Source: DASQWC01 sp035640475 (GTDB lineage Bacteria; Actinomycetota; JAICYB01). Taken from it: a DNA stretch of 27,982 nucleotides. The stretch covers positions 1 through 27,982 of the forward strand of contig DASQWC010000185.1 in NCBI GenBank assembly GCA_035640475.1. The letters run 5' to 3'. Below, piece by piece: positions 23,489 through 27,982 of this stretch; position 1 is the first letter of the stretch; each line of letters begins with the position of its first letter. The position numbers and the translations under genes were made by a program. The notes under the pieces were generated by a model. That model ran no database searches and was not told where the DNA came from. It was given only the letters and a program-made list of their open reading frames with translations.

Positions 23489-24718
23489 ATGAAGTTCCAC
23501 TTCTTCCACCTGATGCCCTATCCGTATCTGCCCGACGACTTCAGGCAGCAGGTCCGGTCGGTTTGGGTGGACGTCCCGGTCGATTACTACGACCCGGTCA
23601 AGGGCCACGAGGTCTATCACACCTATCTCGACGAGCTCATGTACGCAGACGAGCTCGGGTTCGACGGCATCTGCGTGAACGAGCACCACCAGAACGCGTA
23701 CGGGCTCATGCCGTCGCCGAATCTGATGGGCTCGATCATGGCGCGCGAGTCCAAGCAGGCGAAGGTCATCGTGATGGGTAACTCCGTCGCGCTCTACAAC
23801 CCGCCCACGCGTGTCGCCGAGGAGTTCGCGATGCTCGACGTCCTGTCGGGCGGACGACTCGTGGCCGGCTTCCCGGTCGGTACGCCGATGGACTCGAACT
23901 TTTGCTACGGGACGCCGCCGGCCGTCCTTCGCGAGAAGTACCGCGAGGGCGTGGAGCTCATCGTGCGCGCGTGGAAGGAGCGCGAGCCGTTTGCGTTCAA
24001 CGGCAAGTACACGCAGCTGCGGTACGTCAACGTGTGGCCGCGTCCCATTCAGCAGCCGCGTCCGCCGGTATGGATCCCGGGCGGCGGGTCGGTTGAGACC
24101 TGGGAGTTCTGTGTCCGCAACCACTTCAACTACTCGTACCTGTCCTACTTCGGCTACCAGTCGGGCAAGGACGTCATGAAGGGGTACTGGGACACCGTCT
24201 CGGATCTGGGAGCCGAGCCCAACCCGTACAGCGCCGGGTTCTTGCAGTTCGTCGGCGTCGCGAAGGACGACGCGGAGGCCGAGAAGCTCTACGCGCCGGC
24301 GGCGCTGTACTTCTACAACAAGTGTCTGCACTTGTATCCGGGCTTCGTGAGCCCGCCCGGCTATTCGTCCATGGAGACCGTGCGCAGGCGCATCCGTTCA
24401 CAGGTTGCCGGCGCGGCGGCGCTGTCACCGGACCTGACGTGGAAGGACATCCTCGATCGTGGCTACGTCGTCGCGGGAAGCCCAGAGACCGTGATCGATC
24501 AGCTGCAGGAGGTGGCCGACTCGCTGCGCGTCGGACACCTCATGCTGCTGCTGCACTTCGGGAACATGGCGCAGGAGACCGTGCGCTACAACAGTGAGCT
24601 CTTTGCGCGCGAGGTGATGCCGAAGCTCTCGGGCCTGTTCTCCGATTGGGAGGACGAGTACTGGCCGGCGCCCTCACCGGTGGTGCCCCCACGCCGCAGC
24701 GAAGCGGAGGCGCAATGA
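23489..24718 (+). CDS. LLM-class flavin-dependent monooxygenase coupled to a hydrolase
   Basis: A 409-aa protein, longer than the other LLM proteins here. It has MKFHFFHLMPYPYLP at the start and FDGICVNEHHQNAYGLMPSP (about 68-87). The EHH motif is typical of bacterial luciferase and two-component flavin monooxygenases. SGGRLVAGFPVGTPMD (about 128-143) is the flavin-pocket turn and PRPPVWIPGGGSVET the second conserved block. These features favour FMNH2 over F420. The start is ATG at 23489 with Shine-Dalgarno GGGGAGG 8 bases upstream. The proline- and glutamate-rich end (PAPSPVVPPRRSEAEAQ) is outside the fold. Its TGA overlaps the hydrolase ATG by 4 bases (ATGA). Confidence 0.92.
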   Translation: MKFHFFHLMPYPYLPDDFRQQVRSVWVDVPVDYYDPVKGHEVYHTYLDELMYADELGFDGICVNEHHQNAYGLMPSPNLMGSIMARESKQAKVIVMGNSVALYNPPTRVAEEFAMLDVLSGGRLVAGFPVGTPMDSNFCYGTPPAVLREKYREGVELIVRAWKEREPFAFNGKYTQLRYVNVWPRPIQQPRPPVWIPGGGSVETWEFCVRNHFNYSYLSYFGYQSGKDVMKGYWDTVSDLGAEPNPYSAGFLQFVGVAKDDAEAEKLYAPAALYFYNKCLHLYPGFVSPPGYSSMETVRRRIRSQVAGAAALSPDLTWKDILDRGYVVAGSPETVIDQLQEVADSLRVGHLMLLLHFGNMAQETVRYNSELFAREVMPKLSGLFSDWEDEYWPAPSPVVPPRRSEAEAQ

Positions 24719-25518
24719 CCAAGGAGGTCACGCTCTGGGATCCGCCGATCACCACGAAGATCTACGAGTTCGGCGACGGCGAGCCGGTCGTGTTCCTGCA
24801 TTCCGGCGGCGGTATGACATCCACTGACCCCGTCGCCGAGGCATTGGGCGCGTCGCGTCACGTCTTTGCACCGGTGCACCCGGGATTCGTCGATCCTGAG
24901 GATCTCAACGAGCTGCGCGATGTCCACGACCTGGCGCTGTACCACGACGAGCTGTTCGACCGGCTGGGACTGACCGGTGTGTCGGTCGTCGGTCACTCCT
25001 TCGGCGGGATGGTGGCGGCCGAGCTTGCCGCGCATGTTCCCGATCGCGTGAGCAAGCTCGTCCTCGCTGCGCCCATCGGGCTGTGGAACGACGACTATCC
25101 GGTCGTCGACATGTTCACTGCGTTTCCCTTCGGCATCCAGGAGTTGCTGTGGGGCGATCCGAACTCGGCCGACGTCGCCGCCGCCATGGCACGGATGGCG
25201 GAAGGACACGAGGACCTTCCGTCCGATACGGATCCGATGACCGCGATGCTGCTCCGTGTCCTTCCCGGCCTGATCACCCTCGGCAAGTACATGTGGCCGC
25301 TTCCCGACCGCGGTCTCGGCCGCCGGTTGCGCAGGATCAAGGCGCCGACGCTGGTCGTCTGGGGCGAGAAGGACAAGCTCACGCCGTGCCGCTACGCCGA
25401 CGACTTCGTAGCCGGGATCGCGGACGCAAAGGCCGAGTACATCCCGGACGCCGGTCACATGGCCCCGTACGAGCGCACCGAGGACTTCGCAAAGCTCGTG
25501 GACGACTTTCTCGGCTGA
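24715..25518 (+). CDS. Alpha/beta hydrolase
   Basis: A 267-aa alpha/beta-hydrolase. Seen: the oxyanion-hole region VVFLHSGGG (about 25-33), nucleophile S95 in VGHSFGG, acid D220 in WGEKDKLTP and base H248 in DAGHMAPYE. There is a helical cap at about 125-205. There is no signal peptide, so it is cytosolic. The frame is open upstream, but ATG at 24715 is the start that overlaps the LLM stop (ATGA). Coupling to a flavin monooxygenase suggests it hydrolyses that enzyme's product, for instance an ester or lactone from Baeyer-Villiger oxidation; this is inference. A hairpin follows 4 bases after its stop. Confidence 0.93.
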   Translation: MTKEVTLWDPPITTKIYEFGDGEPVVFLHSGGGMTSTDPVAEALGASRHVFAPVHPGFVDPEDLNELRDVHDLALYHDELFDRLGLTGVSVVGHSFGGMVAAELAAHVPDRVSKLVLAAPIGLWNDDYPVVDMFTAFPFGIQELLWGDPNSADVAAAMARMAEGHEDLPSDTDPMTAMLLRVLPGLITLGKYMWPLPDRGLGRRLRRIKAPTLVVWGEKDKLTPCRYADDFVAGIADAKAEYIPDAGHMAPYERTEDFAKLVDDFLG

Positions 25519-25521
25519 TCG

Positions 25522-25540
25522 CGCTAGCTGCGAGCTAGCG
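25522..25540 (+). terminator. Hairpin after the hydrolase gene, probable terminator
   Basis: CGCTAGC (25522-25528) and GCTAGCG (25534-25540) form a perfect 7-base stem with loop TGCGA, starting 4 bases after the stop. There is no T-run, as is common for actinobacterial terminators. It lies just upstream of the -10 of the Mce ATPase gene. Confidence 0.5.
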
Positions 25541-25551
25541 AAGCACGGTCC

Positions 25552-25557
25552 TAGAAT
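25552..25557 (+). promoter_or_regulatory. -10 element (TAGAAT) for the Mce ATPase/yrbE operon
   Basis: TAGAAT ends 9 bases before ATG 25567, with no Shine-Dalgarno in between, fitting a leaderless or nearly leaderless transcript. Confidence 0.5.
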
Positions 25558-25566
25558 GTCCACCCT

Positions 25567-26481
25567 ATGCCGGACGCCGCGATCTCGATCGTCGGTCTGA
25601 CGAAGCGTTTCGGTTCGCAAACGATCTGGGAAGACATCACGTTCGACATCCCGAAGGGTGAGATCAGCGTCATCCTCGGGCCGTCCGGAACCGGCAAAAG
25701 CGTGCTCCTCAAGCACTTCATCGGCCTGCTCCGCCCAACGGCCGGTCATGTGTACGTGGGCGACAAGGACATTCCGGCGCTGAAAGAGAAAGAGCTTTTC
25801 GAGGTACGCAAGAAGTTCGGCGTCCTCTTCCAGGACGGCGCGCTGTTCGGCTCGATGACGATCGAGGACAACGTCGCGTTCCCGTTGCGCGAGCACACGG
25901 ATCTCTCGGAAGGCAGCATCCGCGGTCTCGTCCAGGAGAAGCTCGAGCTGGTCGGGCTCCAGGGAGCCGAGAAGAAATATCCGGCCGAGATCTCGGGCGG
26001 CATGAAGAAGCGCGCCGGCCTCGCGCGCGCGCTGGTCCTGGAGCCGGAAATCTTGCTCTTCGACGAGCCCGACTCCGGCCTCGATCCGGTGCGCACGGCC
26101 TTTCTCAATCTGCTGACCGTCGACCTCAAGAAGCGACTCGGCCCGACGATCATCGTCGTCACGCACCACATCGACACCGCGCGCACGATTCCCGACTACA
26201 TCGGACTGATCTTCGCGCGCCATCTCGTGAAATTCGCGTCGCGCAAGGAAATGCTGAATTCGAGCGAGAGCGTCGTTCGTCAGTTCCTCACCGGCTCGAC
26301 GGAAGGGCCGATCGGCATGTCCGAGGAGAAGGATGCGGCCGACGGCGCGAAGCCCGGCGCCGCAGGCGCCGACGGAGCGAAGCCCGGCGCCGCAGGCGCC
26401 GAGGGGGGTTCGGGGGGGCGTCGCGCCCCCCCGAAGAGAAAAGCGCGCGGGAGCGCGCAGCGGTCTCGCCGGCATTCGTGA
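25567..26481 (+). CDS. Mce-system ABC ATPase (MceG/MlaF-like) with low-complexity tail
   Basis: A 304-aa ATPase that powers an Mce lipid or sterol importer. Walker A is GPSGTGKS (38-45), then VLFQDGALFGSMT (Q-loop). The MlaF/Mkl-type signature is ISGGMKKRAGLARAL (about 142-156), with Walker B LLFDEPDSGLDP (D166-E167) and VTHHID. The tail from residue 259 is unusual. It has two exact copies of DGAKPGAAGA, then a glycine, arginine and lysine stretch encoded by palindromic element C. MceG has a C-terminal extension too, but this one is built from DNA repeats. The start is ATG at 25567. The stop overlaps the permease GTG (GTGA). In mycobacteria this ATPase is unlinked; here it leads the operon. 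Confidence 0.95.
   Translation: MPDAAISIVGLTKRFGSQTIWEDITFDIPKGEISVILGPSGTGKSVLLKHFIGLLRPTAGHVYVGDKDIPALKEKELFEVRKKFGVLFQDGALFGSMTIEDNVAFPLREHTDLSEGSIRGLVQEKLELVGLQGAEKKYPAEISGGMKKRAGLARALVLEPEILLFDEPDSGLDPVRTAFLNLLTVDLKKRLGPTIIVVTHHIDTARTIPDYIGLIFARHLVKFASRKEMLNSSESVVRQFLTGSTEGPIGMSEEKDAADGAKPGAAGADGAKPGAAGAEGGSGGRRAPPKRKARGSAQRSRRHS
26341..26400 (+). repeat. Two tandem 30-bp repeats in the Mce ATPase tail
   Basis: The units 26341-26370 and 26371-26400 are identical except at the sixth base (C or A). Each encodes DGAKPGAAGA and each ends in the small hairpin GGCGCC-GCA-GGCGCC (26356-26370 and 26386-26400). Confidence 0.9.
26401..26460. repeat. GC-rich palindromic element, copy C (inside the Mce ATPase gene)
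   Basis: GGGGGGTTCGGGGGG (26403-26417) leads into a perfect hairpin with 12-base arms, TTCGGGGGGGCG (26409-26420) and its complement at 26424-26435, loop TCG. Next is GCGCGCGGGAGCGCGCA (26443-26459), identical to copy A. The element is translated as the arginine/lysine-rich end of the ATPase. Confidence 0.8.
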
Positions 26482-27248
26482 ATCGCTTCCGCGAGGTTCT
26501 CCTCATACCGGCGGGCAACATGTTCTCGCTCACGCTGGACGCGTTTCGCGTCTTCTTCCGCCGCCCGTGGCCGCTTCGAGAGTTCCTCCACGTCTCGTGG
26601 TTCATCGTGAGCGTGTCGATCGTTCCCGTGATCCTTGTCTCGATTGCCTTCGGTGCCACGATCGCGCTCCAGGTGGGCAACGTGAACCGGCAGCTCGGGG
26701 CCCAATCGCAGACCGGCGCGGCGATGGTCCTCGCCGTGGTGCGCGAGGCGGCGCCGATCGCAACGGCGCTGTTGATCTCGGGGGCCGGCGGCTCGGCAAT
26801 GACGGCGGACCTCGGCTCCCGACGCATTCGCGATGAGATCGCGGCTATGGAAGTGCTCGCGATCGATCCGATTCATCGCCTGATCGTTCCGCGCATTCTG
26901 GCTGCCGTCTGGGTGGCCGTCCTGCTGAACGGGTTCGTGTCGGTCGCGGGAGTCGCGGGTGGATACGTCTTCAACGTGCTGGTGCAAGGCGGAACGCCCG
27001 GCGCATACCTCGCGTCGTTCTCGCTGCTCGCGCAACCGGCCGACTTGTACGTGGCATTGATGAAAGCCGGCGTATTCGGTCTCGTCGTGGCGATGGTCGC
27101 CGCCTACTTCGGCATGTACTGCCGGGCCGGACCGAAGGGTGTCGGGGAAGCGGTCAATCGAGCCGTCGTCGTCTCGTTCCTGTTGATCTTTGTCGCCAAC
27201 TTCGTCATGACCGCGATCTACTTCGCGCTCGTGCCGCCCAAGTTCTGA
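26478..27248 (+). CDS. Mce-system permease, YrbE1A/MlaE-like
   Basis: A 256-aa MlaE-family permease, one half of the membrane channel of the Mce importer. It has an amphipathic N-terminal helix (MNRFREVLLIPAGNMFSLTL split) and five or so membrane helices. The conserved family block MTADLGSRRIRDEIAAMEVL (about 114-133, ending IDP) contacts the ATPase. ISGAGGSAM and CRAGPKGVGEAVNRAVV are also typical of YrbEA. The start is GTG at 26478 (GTGA overlap with the ATPase stop). The TGA overlaps the next permease's ATG by one base (TGATG). The imported substrate is probably a lipid or steroid, but Mce proteins that would define it lie beyond the window. Confidence 0.95.
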   Translation: MNRFREVLLIPAGNMFSLTLDAFRVFFRRPWPLREFLHVSWFIVSVSIVPVILVSIAFGATIALQVGNVNRQLGAQSQTGAAMVLAVVREAAPIATALLISGAGGSAMTADLGSRRIRDEIAAMEVLAIDPIHRLIVPRILAAVWVAVLLNGFVSVAGVAGGYVFNVLVQGGTPGAYLASFSLLAQPADLYVALMKAGVFGLVVAMVAAYFGMYCRAGPKGVGEAVNRAVVVSFLLIFVANFVMTAIYFALVPPKF

Positions 27249-27982
27249 TGGCCGACGTCGCGCTGGATCGGGCTTCGGCGCCGGGGCGCATCTTGCGCCG
27301 GGTCGGGAGCAGCGCCGTCGGCGGTCTTGCTGTGCTCGGGGATCACCTGAGCTTCTACGTGCGCGCCCTCGCCGACATTCCGTTCGCGTTGCGGCGCCGA
27401 AGCGAGATCTTCCGCCACATCTCCGACATCACGATCGGCGCCGGAGCGCTCGTGGCGGGAGCCGGGACGGCGGGCGTCATCTTCTTCATGGCCTTCTTCA
27501 CCGGAACGCAGGTCGGCCTCGAGGGATTCAAGGGTCTGCAGCTCGTGGGCGCCGAGGCGTTCACCGGTTTCGTCTCGGCCTTCGCAAACACGCGCGAGAT
27601 CACTCCGCTCATCGCCGGGATCACGCTCGCCGCTCAGGTGGGAGCCGGGTTCACGGCAGAGCTCGGCGCCATGCGCATCTCTGAGGAGATCGACGCGACG
27701 GAGGTTATGGCCGTGCGTCCGGTGCCGTACCTCGTGTCGACACGGCTCATCGGTGCGTTCATCGCGGTGATGCCCCTGTACCTCATTTCACTGTTCTCCT
27801 CGTACCTGGCAACTCGCTTCATGGTCGTGAACTACCTCGGTCTGTCGGGCGGCACGTACGCGCACTACTTCACGCTCTTTCTTCCTGCGGCCGACGTGAT
27901 CTACTCCCTCATCAAGGCGCTGATCTTCGCCGTCATCGTCGTCCTCATTCACTGCTACTACGGCTATTACGCGAGTGGCGGG
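27248..27982 (+). CDS. Mce-system permease, YrbE1B/MlaE-like (3' end outside window)
   Basis: The frame is open from ATG at 27248 to the end of the window: 245 codons and no stop. Like YrbEB it has a soluble N-terminus, then several membrane helices (the first near 65-82). The family block ELGAMRISEEIDATEVMAV is at about 138-156 and the C-terminal CYYGYYASGG at the very edge. Compared with other YrbEB proteins of about 270-290 residues, perhaps 30-45 residues are missing. The gene overlaps the previous permease stop by one base, so the ATPase and both permeases form one translationally coupled unit. Mce substrate-binding genes are expected just downstream. Confidence 0.95.
   Translation, partial: MADVALDRASAPGRILRRVGSSAVGGLAVLGDHLSFYVRALADIPFALRRRSEIFRHISDITIGAGALVAGAGTAGVIFFMAFFTGTQVGLEGFKGLQLVGAEAFTGFVSAFANTREITPLIAGITLAAQVGAGFTAELGAMRISEEIDATEVMAVRPVPYLVSTRLIGAFIAVMPLYLISLFSSYLATRFMVVNYLGLSGGTYAHYFTLFLPAADVIYSLIKALIFAVIVVLIHCYYGYYASGG

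Noticed and set aside
24586..26475. 629-codon minus-strand open frame spanning three plus-strand genes
   Set aside because: It is antisense to the LLM, hydrolase and Mce ATPase genes, all with clear domains. Its translation is Arg/His/Asp/Glu-rich with no motif, as expected from high third-position GC.

Overview
The window looks like a chromosomal segment of a high-GC Actinomycetota. The evidence is the very GC-rich third codon positions, frequent GTG starts and many 1- or 4-base gene overlaps (TGATG, GTGA, ATGA). The gene content agrees: four luciferase-like (LLM, F420/flavin) oxidoreductases, a homodimeric-type AceE, an Mce-type lipid importer with paired YrbE permeases, a MarR/heterodimeric ABC exporter operon and FadE-like lipid metabolism. 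I cannot place it below phylum. I see no tRNA, rRNA, CRISPR array, transposase or phage gene. No stretch longer than about 300 bases lacks a gene.

Layout. 1-5635: the tail of an acyltransferase-3 membrane protein (+), then minus-strand genes for a LarA-like protein, a single-pass low-complexity protein, a cyclase-family hydrolase coupled to an acyl-CoA dehydrogenase, and a family-5 uracil-DNA glycosylase. A possible 53-aa plus-strand membrane peptide lies at 2495-2656. 5711-10925: a sortase, a minus-strand LLM oxidoreductase, a 90-aa unknown overlapping a PhzF-family gene, a two-helix membrane protein and a tandem overlapping LLM pair. 10903-12356: four minus-strand genes, namely a 59-aa basic CxxC protein, two small membrane proteins and a DUF2238/YjdF-like membrane protein. 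12382-13579: thiS-thiE-gamma-glutamylcyclotransferase-like genes overlapping by 4 bases each. 13584-17867: marR plus two ABC exporter half-transporters. 17943-23427: a large FAD/Fe-S oxidoreductase (YdiJ-like) followed by aceE. 23489-25518: an LLM monooxygenase translationally coupled to an alpha/beta hydrolase. 25567-27982: Mce ATPase, YrbE1A-like and YrbE1B-like (cut by the window end).

The best-supported functional groups are four. The MarR regulator sits on its own operator in front of a heterodimeric ABC exporter whose two ATPase sites are unequal in the classic complementary way. The Mce importer module has its ATPase linked to its permeases. An LLM enzyme and a hydrolase form a coupled pair. 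An acyl-CoA dehydrogenase is coupled to a cyclase-family hydrolase.

Three patterns cut across genes. First, eight genes have a -10-like hexamer (TANNNT or GATAAT) only 6-9 bases before the start codon and no usable Shine-Dalgarno sequence, the signature of leaderless transcripts. Second, a family of GC-rich palindromic elements lies at gene 3' ends, and two copies are translated as C-terminal tails. Third, a pair of perfect hairpins made of four related 10-mers lies inside the FAD/Fe-S oxidoreductase gene. I found no clear previously undescribed multi-gene defence or biosynthetic system; the novelty is in these sequence-level patterns and in unusual active-site changes in known families.
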